A DNA stretch of 23,735 bases from positions 1 through 23,735 of the forward strand of contig JAODNS010000075.1 of assembly GCA_025465145.1 (NCBI GenBank), given 5' to 3'. The notes beneath the pieces were generated by a model. It had not been told where the DNA came from, ran no database searches, and worked only from the letters and a program-made list of their open reading frames with translations. The translations under genes were made by a program, and so were the position numbers. This document shows, one piece after another, positions 7,225 through 13,726 of this stretch. This stretch comes from Frankiales bacterium. GTDB taxonomy: Bacteria; Actinomycetota; Actinomycetes; Mycobacteriales; SCTD01. Each line of letters opens with the position of its first letter. Positions within the stretch are counted from its first letter, which is position 1.

Positions 7225-7537
7225 GCTGGCTCGGGCCCATCCCGGGCTGGAGGTGCTGGCCGGCAGCTACGTCGACCTCAGTTGGGACTACGAGTACGGG
7301 ACACCGGAGGCGGCGCTCGAGGCCTTCGCCGCTGACAACCCTGAACTCACCTCCTCGGCTGCTGCCGGCCTGCGGCACGTGCTGACGACGTGCAGCGGCG
7401 ACGCGGAACTGCGCGCGGTGCTCGAGCCGCTCGGATGGGGTTACACGGGTGGGTCGTCACCGCTGCGGCGCTTCCTGTCATGGGCAGTCACGAAGCTGGA
7501 GACCGCGAACCCGGGGGAGGCACCGCGCGCCGGCTGA
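7196..7537 (+). CDS. CdiI_2-like immunity protein for the RNase A-like toxin
   Basis: A 113-residue acidic cytosolic protein. The segment LEVLAGSYVDLSWDYEYGTP (18-37), followed by an alpha-helical middle and LGWGY in the second half, resembles the contact-dependent growth inhibition immunity family (CdiI_2) as I remember it: P-x-L-x-x-L-x-G-Y-x-x-x-D-W then a 'TPEAA' helix. That family is commonly paired with bacterial RNase A-domain toxins, which agrees with the gene upstream. It should bind and block the cognate toxin in the producing cell and its kin. The TTG start is supported by GGGAGG 8 nt upstream. The gene overlaps the toxin by 29 bp, the last gene of the three-gene cassette. Confidence 0.75.
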   Translation: MSVRHTQSSELARAHPGLEVLAGSYVDLSWDYEYGTPEAALEAFAADNPELTSSAAAGLRHVLTTCSGDAELRAVLEPLGWGYTGGSSPLRRFLSWAVTKLETANPGEAPRAG

Positions 7538-7538
7538 C

Positions 7539-7640
7539 GTGCTACGCCGGAGGGCTGGCCAGATTTGGGACGTCTACTCGTTGCCGGAAGGCGACCTGCT
7601 GGAGCTGGAGTGGACGTTCCCGGACGTCGTCGGCTGGGGT
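7539..7640 (+). pseudogene. Coding-like remnant after the immunity gene
   Basis: A plus-strand frame from GTG 7539 reads through QIWDVYSLPEGDLLELEWT (7560-7616) to a V-V-G-W-G segment (about 7638). It has the G/C third positions and acidic/aromatic composition of a real protein. Its first 6 residues and everything past the hairpin at 7638 look random, and the frame then runs antisense into the next gene (to 7754). I read it as a leftover piece of a lost gene, perhaps an old immunity or toxin-tip fragment. I do not recognise the family. A very short real gene cannot be excluded. Confidence 0.3.
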
Positions 7641-7658
7641 GCGTGTCAGACACGCACC
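7638..7658. terminator. Perfect 9-bp hairpin closing the toxin-immunity cassette
   Basis: GGTGCGTGT (7638-7646) and ACACGCACC (7650-7658) are exact inverted repeats with a 3-nt loop (CAG). The hairpin lies 100 bp after the immunity stop and 46 bp beyond the end of the convergent fusion gene. It has no T-tract, but the position and perfect stem suit a factor-assisted or intrinsic actinobacterial terminator acting on the plus strand. Confidence 0.6.
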
Positions 7659-7677
7659 GTGTGTGCGGGCAGCTCCT

Positions 7678-7701
7678 GCGGCAGCGCGCCTCCTCTGCCG
7701 C
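7678..7701. terminator. Hairpin just past the stop of the minus-strand CoA-transferase/GNAT gene
   Basis: GCGGCAG (7678-7684) and CTGCCGC (7695-7701) form a 7-bp perfect stem with a 10-nt loop, 3 bp after the minus-strand stop at 7705. It is probably the terminator of that transcript. Confidence 0.5.
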
Positions 7702-7704
7702 CTC

Positions 7705-9483
7705 CTAGAGCGTCAGCACGACCTCGGTCACGCCCTGCTGCGTGTGGGCGGTGATGTCCAGCCCGCTCGACCGGAACAGCCGCAGCATCGCCGTGTTCTC
7801 CATCAGCACGTCCGCCGTCAGCGCTCGTACGCCGGCCGCCCGCGCGTACGACACGAGCCGCTCCTGCAGCGCCGTCCCGAGCCCGCGACCCTTCCACTCC
7901 GGGTCGACCATGTACGCGACGTCCGCGGCGCCGGACACCCGGTCGAGGTAGTACGACGCGGTGCCCACGATCCGCTCCGCCGTGATGTCGCCGACCACCG
8001 CGAGGAAGGTGACCTCCTCCTCGAACGAGACGCTGGTCAGGTGCTCCGCGGTGGACAGCGGCAGCGTCGTGAGGTGCCGGAAGAACCGCGTGTACACGTC
8101 CTGCGGCGGCATCCGGTAGAAGAGGTGCTGCAGGGCAGGCGCATCACCGGTGCGCGCCGGCCGCAGTCGCACCGAGGATCCATCGGCGAGCACCGCGGAA
8201 CGCTCCTCGCCGCCGGGGTACGCGCCGCGCGAGCGCATCTTCTGGTCCGCGGGCACCAGTCCGCGGGCCACCGCCGCCTCGAGCAGCGCGAATCGGTGCT
8301 CGGGGTGTGCGACCTCGATGAGCGCGACGGCGCGGTCCCGAAGCGAGCGCCCGAACAGGTACGCGGTCCCGTACTCCGTCGTCACGTAGTGCACGTCCGC
8401 GCGCGGGATCGCCACCGCCTCGTCCGGCCGCAGCACGTCGCGGATGCGCGACGACCCGTCCGGGAACTGCGTCGACAGGCACACGATCGCGCGGCCGCCG
8501 GGGGAGCGCGACGCGGCGTAGTGCATGACCGGCTGCGCGGCGACGCCGCCGTACAGCTCGCCGTCGTCGGTGTCGGCGCACACCTGTCCGGTGAGGTCGA
8601 CGGCGAAGGCCTGCGTCACCGACACGAGCCGGTCGACGCTGGTCAGCGCCCGCAGCCCGGTGACCTTCTCGATCGGCCGGAAGTCGACGACCGGGTCGGC
8701 GAGCCGGTCGAACAGCCGCTTCGTCCCGACGGCCATCGACGCGACGACGGCGCCCGGCTCGTCGCGCACCACGCCGGCGTCGAGCAGGTCGACCAGCCCG
8801 TCCGTGATGGCGTCCGAGTGCACCCGCAGGTCGCGCCGGCCGGTGAGGTGGCGGAGCATCTCGTTCGGAACGCGGCCGAGCCCGATCTGCAGGGTGGCGC
8901 CGTCCGGGACGAGGCGCGCGACGTACGGCGCGATCAGCGCGGCGGCCTCGCCGACCGGCTCGTGCACGTACTCCGCCACCGGCCCCGGCACGTGCACCAG
9001 CGCGGTGATGCGGTCCGCGGACAGCACCGACGACGGCCCGGTCCGCGGCATGTCCGGGTTGACCTCCGCGAGCACGACGGGCGCGTTCAGCGCGGCGGCG
9101 AGGGTGACGTCGACGGAGACGCCGAGGCTGTGGTTGCCGTGCTCGTCCGCGGGTGCGACCTGGATGAGCGCCACGTCGATGCGCTGCTGGCCGCCGGCGA
9201 TGAGGTACGGCAGGTCGCCGGACGAGACCGGCACGTAGTCGATGAGCCCCGCCTCGACGTGCCCGCGCAGGTCGCTGCCGACGAAGAAGACCTCCTGCGG
9301 GTACCGCGTGCCGGTGCCGCCGGCGAGGAAGTGCACGAGCCGCACGCCCGGCACCGTCGGCCGACGCGCGTCGAGCGCCCGCAGCAGCGTGCGCGGCGTC
9401 GCGCAGGCGGAGCCGATGAACACCCGGTCGCCGGGACGGATCAGCCCGATGGCCTGCTCGGCGGTCAGCTCCTCGGGCACCAA
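7705..9483 (-). CDS. Acetyl-CoA hydrolase/CoA-transferase fused to a GNAT N-acetyltransferase domain
   Basis: A 592-residue fusion. Residues 1 to about 415 form the two-lobed acetyl-CoA hydrolase/transferase fold of the 4-hydroxybutyrate CoA-transferase type: NPDMPRTG (142-149), IGLGRVPN (200-207), HSDAITDGLVDL (222-233) and TTEYGTAYLFGRS (368-380). Residues 436-592 are a GNAT domain with SVRLRPARTGDAPAL (437-451) and the acetyl-CoA loop WKGRGLGTALQ (530-540). The first part should move CoA between carboxylic acids or hydrolyse acyl-CoA. The second may acetylate a protein or small molecule; pairing the two suggests acyl-CoA sensing or lysine acetylation, but this is inference. The residue where I expect the catalytic Glu is Asp224 (see findings). 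The start is TTG 9483 or GTG 9480, with no clear ribosome site. It begins 14 bp after the acyltransferase stop, so the two are probably cotranscribed. Confidence 0.88.
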   Translation of the reverse strand: MVPEELTAEQAIGLIRPGDRVFIGSACATPRTLLRALDARRPTVPGVRLVHFLAGGTGTRYPQEVFFVGSDLRGHVEAGLIDYVPVSSGDLPYLIAGGQQRIDVALIQVAPADEHGNHSLGVSVDVTLAAALNAPVVLAEVNPDMPRTGPSSVLSADRITALVHVPGPVAEYVHEPVGEAAALIAPYVARLVPDGATLQIGLGRVPNEMLRHLTGRRDLRVHSDAITDGLVDLLDAGVVRDEPGAVVASMAVGTKRLFDRLADPVVDFRPIEKVTGLRALTSVDRLVSVTQAFAVDLTGQVCADTDDGELYGGVAAQPVMHYAASRSPGGRAIVCLSTQFPDGSSRIRDVLRPDEAVAIPRADVHYVTTEYGTAYLFGRSLRDRAVALIEVAHPEHRFALLEAAVARGLVPADQKMRSRGAYPGGEERSAVLADGSSVRLRPARTGDAPALQHLFYRMPPQDVYTRFFRHLTTLPLSTAEHLTSVSFEEEVTFLAVVGDITAERIVGTASYYLDRVSGAADVAYMVDPEWKGRGLGTALQERLVSYARAAGVRALTADVLMENTAMLRLFRSSGLDITAHTQQGVTEVVLTL

Positions 9484-9497
9484 CGCAGCCTGTCAGG

Positions 9498-10697
9498 TCA
9501 GCCGGCGAGCGACGCCACCCGCTCGTCGCGCGCGGGTCGGAACGCGCCGGACGTCGCCGGCAGCGTCCGGACGGCGGGGGCGGGCCGGAACCGCGCCGCG
9601 TACCGCAGGCACGGGCTCTCGACGTACCGCCACGACAGCACCGTGCAGGCGAGCGTCCCGGCGACGCCGAGCGGCATGCCGTACGCGAGCGGCAGCGGAT
9701 GCGTCCACGTCGCCCACAGGTAGTGCCACAGGTAGAGCCCGTACGACCGCTTGCCGACCCAGACCAGCCACCGCGGCGAGATCGCGCGGGCCAGCAGTGA
9801 GGTCGGGTGGTCGACGAGGTACGGGACGACCTGCGCGACGGCGAGTCCCAGCAGGGCGGGCGCGACGAGGAACTTGGCCGGCACGTTCGCGACGCTGACG
9901 GCGACGGCGGCGACGACGAGCAGGCCCGCGTACGCGCGGCCGGTGGGCATGCGCGACGGCAGGCCGCGGGAGCGGCGGCGGTGCCAGACAAGGGCGGAGG
10001 CGGCGCCGAGCAGCAGCCCGACCGCGCGGGTGTCGGTGCCGAAGTAGATGCGGTGCTGCCCGTCGCCGCCGTCGTACAGGAACCAGGGGAGCGCCGCGGA
10101 CACGGCGGCGAGCGCGAGTACCGGCCAGCTCCGGCGGGCCTGCGGGAGGCGCACGAGCAGCAGCAGCGCGGCCGGCCACACGAGGTAGAACTGCTCCTCC
10201 ACCGCCAGCGACCACAGGTGGGCGAGCGGCGCTGAGCCGTGCGCGAGCGCGTAGAGCCAGTTCACGCCGTACGTCATGACCAGCGCGACCTGGCCGAGTG
10301 CGGCGCTGACGTCGACCGGGCTGCCGTGGCCGTTGCCGCTCGGGGTGGCGGCGATCCAGGACGTGTCGTTGAAGGCGAGCAGCAGCAGCGACCAGACGAC
10401 GAGCAGCGCCACGAGCGCGGGCAGCAGGCGGAGCGCGCGCCGGGCGTAGAAGCGACGCAGCGCCACGTGGCCGTGCACGCGCTTCTCGTCGAGGACGAGC
10501 GCGGTGATGAGGAACCCGCTGAGCACGAAGAAGACGTCGACGCCGGCCCAGCCGCCGGGCAGTGGGCCGCCGACGCCGGTGAAGTGGAAGACGAGGACCA
10601 GGAGCAGGGCGATCCCGCGCAGGCCGTCGAGCGCAGGCGAGTGCCCGAGCAGGCCGCGCCGCGTGCGGGCGCGCGGCGGCGCTGCGATCGTCGTCAC
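9498..10697 (-). CDS. Membrane acyltransferase, family 3 (OafA/YrhL type)
   Basis: A 399-residue, many-helix membrane protein that transfers acyl groups (usually acetyl) to cell-surface sugars, cell-wall or antibiotic precursors. Family marks are ALDGLRGIALLLVLVFH with the R-x10-H signature (Arg27, His38), FFVLSGFLIT (56-65), the basic RRALRLLPAL (86-95), HLWSLAVEEQFYLVWP (about 163-178) and a C-terminal WRYVESP. Length matches the form without a C-terminal SGNH domain. The cytoplasmic end is Arg/Ala-rich. Start ATG at 10695-10697. It is followed 14 bp later by the CoA-transferase/GNAT fusion and preceded by the exporter gene across an 83-bp gap with a palindrome. The acceptor is unknown. Confidence 0.92.
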   Translation of the reverse strand: MTTIAAPPRARTRRGLLGHSPALDGLRGIALLLVLVFHFTGVGGPLPGGWAGVDVFFVLSGFLITALVLDEKRVHGHVALRRFYARRALRLLPALVALLVVWSLLLLAFNDTSWIAATPSGNGHGSPVDVSAALGQVALVMTYGVNWLYALAHGSAPLAHLWSLAVEEQFYLVWPAALLLLVRLPQARRSWPVLALAAVSAALPWFLYDGGDGQHRIYFGTDTRAVGLLLGAASALVWHRRRSRGLPSRMPTGRAYAGLLVVAAVAVSVANVPAKFLVAPALLGLAVAQVVPYLVDHPTSLLARAISPRWLVWVGKRSYGLYLWHYLWATWTHPLPLAYGMPLGVAGTLACTVLSWRYVESPCLRYAARFRPAPAVRTLPATSGAFRPARDERVASLAG

Positions 10698-10730
10698 CGT
10701 ACGGGTGTTCCCCGCACCTGTGCCCGGCTA

Positions 10731-10775
10731 CTCCCGTTCGTCCCGACGCGTCCACTTTCGGATCCGAAACGGGAG
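10731..10775. repeat. Nested inverted repeats between exporter and acyltransferase genes
   Basis: TTTCGGATCCGAAA (10756-10769) is a perfect 14-bp palindrome. It lies inside a second pair, CTCCCGTT (10731-10738) and AACGGGAG (10768-10775). Located 5 bp past the exporter stop and 33 bp before the acyltransferase start, it could be a dimer operator for the acyltransferase operon or an exporter terminator; the two pairings exclude each other over 2 bases. Seen by eye. Confidence 0.5.
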
Positions 10776-10780
10776 ATCTC

Positions 10781-12028
10781 TCACGCCGGCCGCAGACTCC
10801 GTACGTCGCGTCCCGCGGCCACCACAGCAGCCACAGCGAGCGTGATCAGCGTGCAGACCGCGGCCGTGCGGCCGTTGCCGAGCGCGTCCACGGCGGGGCC
10901 GACGAGCAGGTACCCGAGCGGCATGAACGTCAGCGAGCCGAGGTAGTCGAACGAGCTGACCCGGGATTGCGCCGCGGCCGGGATGCGCTCCTGCAGCGCC
11001 GTCTCCCAGACGGTGAAGCAGACGGCGACGCCGACGCCGGTGACGGCCTCCAGCGCCGCGACGACCAGCGTCGGCAGCGGGCTGACCACGACCGCGCACT
11101 GCGTGGCGCCCATGCAGAGCGCGCCCGCGACGACGAGCCCCGGACGGCTGGGTCGCCAGCGCAGGGCGAGCAGGCTGCCGCTGACCGCGCCGAGGCCGAA
11201 CCCGGCGCTGATCACGCCCCAGGCCGCCGCGCCGCCGCGGTCGCTCTCCGCGTACGCCGGCCCGAGGATGAACAGCGTCGGGAGCACGAGCGCGTGGTAC
11301 GCGGTGAAGCTCAGGATGATCGACCAGACCCATGTGCGGGACCGCACCTCGAACCACCCGCCGCGCAGCTGGCTGAGGAAGCCCTCCCCGTCGGCAGGCG
11401 GCACCGGACGGGGGCGCAGGAACAGCAGGGCGACCGCGCTGACGACGTACGTACCCGCGTCCACGGCGACGGCGGTGCCCGCCCCGGCGACGGCGACGAG
11501 CAGCCCGGCGACCGCGGGACCGACGACCATGGCGGTGTTGGAGGTGAGCGCGAGCAGCGCGTTCGCCGGCTGGATCTGCTCCTTGCTCACGATCTGCGGC
11601 ACGAGCCCCATCGCCGCCGGCCGGAAGAACGCCTCGGCCGCGCCGTACACCGCCTGGCTCACCATCAGCACGCCGACGCTCGCGTGGCCGGTGAGGAGCA
11701 GCGCGGCAGTGATGCCTTGCGCGAGGGCACGTACGACGTCGCTGATGAGCATCGTCCGACGGCGCGGGAAGCGGTCGCCCCAGACGCCGCCGACGAGGAC
11801 GAACAGCGCGAGCGTCAGCGCGCTGCTGCCCAGGACGAGGCCGACGTCGCCGAGGCCCGCTCCGGGGATGGTCAGGACGGCGAACGGCATCGCGACCATG
11901 ACCAGCCGGTCGCCGAACACGCTGACCGCCTGCCCGGCGAACAGGAACGCGAAGTCGCGCTTGTGCAGCACGCCGCTGCGCACCCGGCCGACCGGCTGCG
12001 GGTCGACCTCGGGCTGGGTCTGGGTCAC
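10781..12028 (-). CDS. Major facilitator superfamily exporter (DHA3-like)
   Basis: About 415 residues with roughly twelve hydrophobic helices. LHKRDFAFLFAGQAVSVFGD near the start is the typical first segment of drug-export MFS_3/DHA3 proteins, and VGGVWGDRFPRRRTML is the conserved loop 2-3 signature (G-x-x-x-D-R-x-x-R-R). The probable role is proton-driven efflux of a drug or small metabolite across the membrane. I take GTG at 12026-12028 as start. The frame is open back to 12151, but those 41 residues are Arg/His/Pro-rich and cover the inverted-repeat region, so they are unlikely to be coding. It is divergent from the DUF6318 lipoprotein. Substrate unknown. Confidence 0.88.
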   Translation of the reverse strand: MTQTQPEVDPQPVGRVRSGVLHKRDFAFLFAGQAVSVFGDRLVMVAMPFAVLTIPGAGLGDVGLVLGSSALTLALFVLVGGVWGDRFPRRRTMLISDVVRALAQGITAALLLTGHASVGVLMVSQAVYGAAEAFFRPAAMGLVPQIVSKEQIQPANALLALTSNTAMVVGPAVAGLLVAVAGAGTAVAVDAGTYVVSAVALLFLRPRPVPPADGEGFLSQLRGGWFEVRSRTWVWSIILSFTAYHALVLPTLFILGPAYAESDRGGAAAWGVISAGFGLGAVSGSLLALRWRPSRPGLVVAGALCMGATQCAVVVSPLPTLVVAALEAVTGVGVAVCFTVWETALQERIPAAAQSRVSSFDYLGSLTFMPLGYLLVGPAVDALGNGRTAAVCTLITLAVAAVVAAGRDVRSLRPA

Positions 12029-12075
12029 CTCGCGAGACTGCCAGCGCCGTCCACCGGGTTCCCGCCGCCGCGAGT

Positions 12076-12130
12076 GATCACCGTGCGGATCCACCGCTGC
12101 CGGCCGCCCGCGTGCGGCCGCACGGTGATC
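12076..12130. repeat. Perfect 13-bp inverted repeat with a nested 7-bp hairpin in the divergent intergenic region
   Basis: GATCACCGTGCGG (12076-12088) and CCGCACGGTGATC (12118-12130) are exact inverted repeats 29 bp apart. Inside, CGGCCGC (12101-12107) and GCGGCCG (12114-12120) form another perfect pair with a 6-nt loop; the two right arms share 3 bases. The element lies between the exporter and lipoprotein starts, so it could be a shared operator, or a cruciform or RNA structure in the 5' leader. Confidence 0.65.
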
Positions 12131-12188
12131 TTCCTGCGGGACGAGGTTCACCCTGTTGATGAGGAGGAACCGGGCGCTTCCGGGCGAA

Positions 12189-12194
12189 TACGAT
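12189..12194 (+). promoter_or_regulatory. Possible -10 box placing transcription start at the lipoprotein ATG (leaderless)
   Basis: TACGAT (12189-12194) fits the TAnnnT -10 pattern and ends 7 nt before the ATG at 12202. The ATG has no ribosome site nearby, so a leaderless mRNA would make sense. No convincing -35 box is present at 17 bp; GGAACC (12166-12171) is the only candidate. Confidence 0.3.
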
Positions 12195-12201
12195 CCGCAC
12201 T

Positions 12202-12753
12202 ATGCGTGTGCTGCTGGGGGTCGTCGTGCTGGCGGCGGGCCTGACCGCCTGCGGCGGCTCGTCGGCTGAGCAGCCGAAGACCCTGCCGACGCTGGCGTCC
12301 GTCTCCGCAGCGCCGTCGCCCAGTGCTGTCGCGGTCCCGTCCGAGGCGGCGGGGGAGACGCCCCAGGCCGCCGGCGAGTTCGCGAAGTACGTGTACGCGG
12401 AGCTGGAGCGTGCCTTCGCGACGAAGGACAACAGCACGATCGCCCGGCTGAGCCTGCCGTCGTGCAAGACCTGCAAGCTCTACGTCGGCTCCGTGCAGCG
12501 CCTCCGCGAGATGAACGAGAGCATCACCCCCGTCCGCTTCACCGTCCGTTCCGCAGTCTCCCCGGGCGAGTTCAACGGAGTCACCAGCGTGGACGTCACC
12601 TTTGACTTCAATGGGTCGAGGCGGACCGCCAGCGACGGGTCGCTCCTTTTGGAAGAGAAGCCCCAGAAGGGCGTGGAGGAAGAGCTGGACCTGAAGAGGG
12701 TCAACGGCGAATGGCGCATCGCCGCGATCAAGCGGATCCGGGTGCGTGGATGA
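12202..12753 (+). CDS. DUF6318-family lipoprotein
   Basis: A 183-residue lipoprotein. The signal peptide ends in lipobox L14-T-A-C17, so Cys17 would be lipidated and the protein held on the outer face of the membrane. After a Ser/Pro/Ala-rich linker (20-55) comes a globular domain with FAKYVYAELERAFATKDNS (59-77) and the paired cysteines SCKTCKLY (86-93). These match the actinobacterial DUF6318 family as I recall it, which has a C-x-x-C after an NTF2-like first helix. Function unknown. Its stop overlaps the start of the PKD protein gene in ATGA (12750-12753), which implies coupled expression. Divergent from the exporter gene. Confidence 0.82.
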   Translation: MRVLLGVVVLAAGLTACGGSSAEQPKTLPTLASVSAAPSPSAVAVPSEAAGETPQAAGEFAKYVYAELERAFATKDNSTIARLSLPSCKTCKLYVGSVQRLREMNESITPVRFTVRSAVSPGEFNGVTSVDVTFDFNGSRRTASDGSLLLEEKPQKGVEEELDLKRVNGEWRIAAIKRIRVRG

Positions 12754-13664
12754 GCACACGACGCGTCGTGACGGCCATGGCCACGCTGCTGTTGCTCCTG
12801 CTGGTTCAGCCGGTCGCGCAGGCGGATGAGCCACTGCCGCTCTGCGCGAGCTGCGGCGGGGCCAATGACTCCGACGTCGCAGGCGCCGGCGAGGACCTGC
12901 AGGTCACCTTCAAGCACGGCCGCAGCGACCACGTCCCCAACCGGCCCGGCCCCGACAACGTGTACCGCCCCGAGATCACCACCTGGGACACGATCGAGGA
13001 GTCGGCCGTCCCCACCTGCTACGGCAACCGCGGGCCGAACGCCGACGTCATGTGCATGGCCGCGGCCACGGCCTGCGCCGCAGACGACCAGGTCCAGTTC
13101 TGGATCTACCACCAGGTGACGCACCACGAGGTCGGCAAGCCGGACGTCGTCGGCCCGTGGACGAAGGAGCCCGGCTCGTACTGCCTCGGCCCCGACGACC
13201 CCGGCCCGGACAACGGCGTCGCGCAGGCGTTCGCCTTCGTGCAGAGCGAGTTCGCCCGGCTGCCGCTGCCGCGCATCGCGCCCAAAGTCGAGCCGGCGCC
13301 GAAGGCGCTGGTCAACGTCCCGACGGTCTTCTCCGCAGGCAGCGCCGACGCGGTGCACTTCACCCGCTCGTTCGGCGCCTTCACCTTCGACATCACCGCG
13401 AAGCCGCAGACCTGGACCTGGCACTACGGCGAGGGCGAGCCGGACCCGCACACCGGCCCCGGCACGCCCGGTGACCCCGACGACACCAGCCACACGTACA
13501 CGAAGGCAGGCACGTACAAGAACGTCTACGTCGCCGTCACCTGGGGCGGCACATTCACCGTCACCGGCAGCAGCGAGGTCTTCCCGATCCGAGGCACCGC
13601 CACGGTCAGCAGCCCACGCACGCAGGTCGACGTCCGGCAGGCGCGCTCCCAGCTCGTCCGCTGA
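12750..13664 (+). CDS. Secreted PKD-domain protein coupled to the DUF6318 lipoprotein
   Basis: A 304-residue exported protein. The signal peptide (about 1-27) ends VAQADEP; the frame remains open upstream to 12711, but the ATG at 12750 directly starts a good signal peptide and overlaps the previous stop. A cysteine-containing N-terminal half follows (CASCGG, then PTCYG, MCMAA, ACAAD and SYCLG). The C-terminal part has the PKD core: WTWHYGEGEPDPHTGPG followed by HTYTKAGTYKNVYVAVTW. PKD folds usually mediate surface adhesion or protein contacts. The pairing with a DUF6318 lipoprotein appears, from memory, to recur in actinobacteria and suggests they work together at the cell surface. No catalytic motif is seen. 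Confidence 0.8.
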   Translation: MSTRRVVTAMATLLLLLLVQPVAQADEPLPLCASCGGANDSDVAGAGEDLQVTFKHGRSDHVPNRPGPDNVYRPEITTWDTIEESAVPTCYGNRGPNADVMCMAAATACAADDQVQFWIYHQVTHHEVGKPDVVGPWTKEPGSYCLGPDDPGPDNGVAQAFAFVQSEFARLPLPRIAPKVEPAPKALVNVPTVFSAGSADAVHFTRSFGAFTFDITAKPQTWTWHYGEGEPDPHTGPGTPGDPDDTSHTYTKAGTYKNVYVAVTWGGTFTVTGSSEVFPIRGTATVSSPRTQVDVRQARSQLVR

Positions 13665-13726
13665 GCGGTCGTACGTCACACCTCACCGCAGCAGGGATCC
13701 GTGCACCGGCGGCGAAAGGACGACCC

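Noticed and set aside
9493..10755. Alternative 420-residue minus-strand frame over the acyltransferase
   Set aside because: Arg-rich out-of-frame reading; the overlapping 399-residue frame carries all family motifs.
12029..12151. Longer exporter protein from 12151
   Set aside because: The 41 extra residues are low-complexity Arg/His/Pro and cover the inverted repeat; GTG 12028 begins just before the family's first helix.
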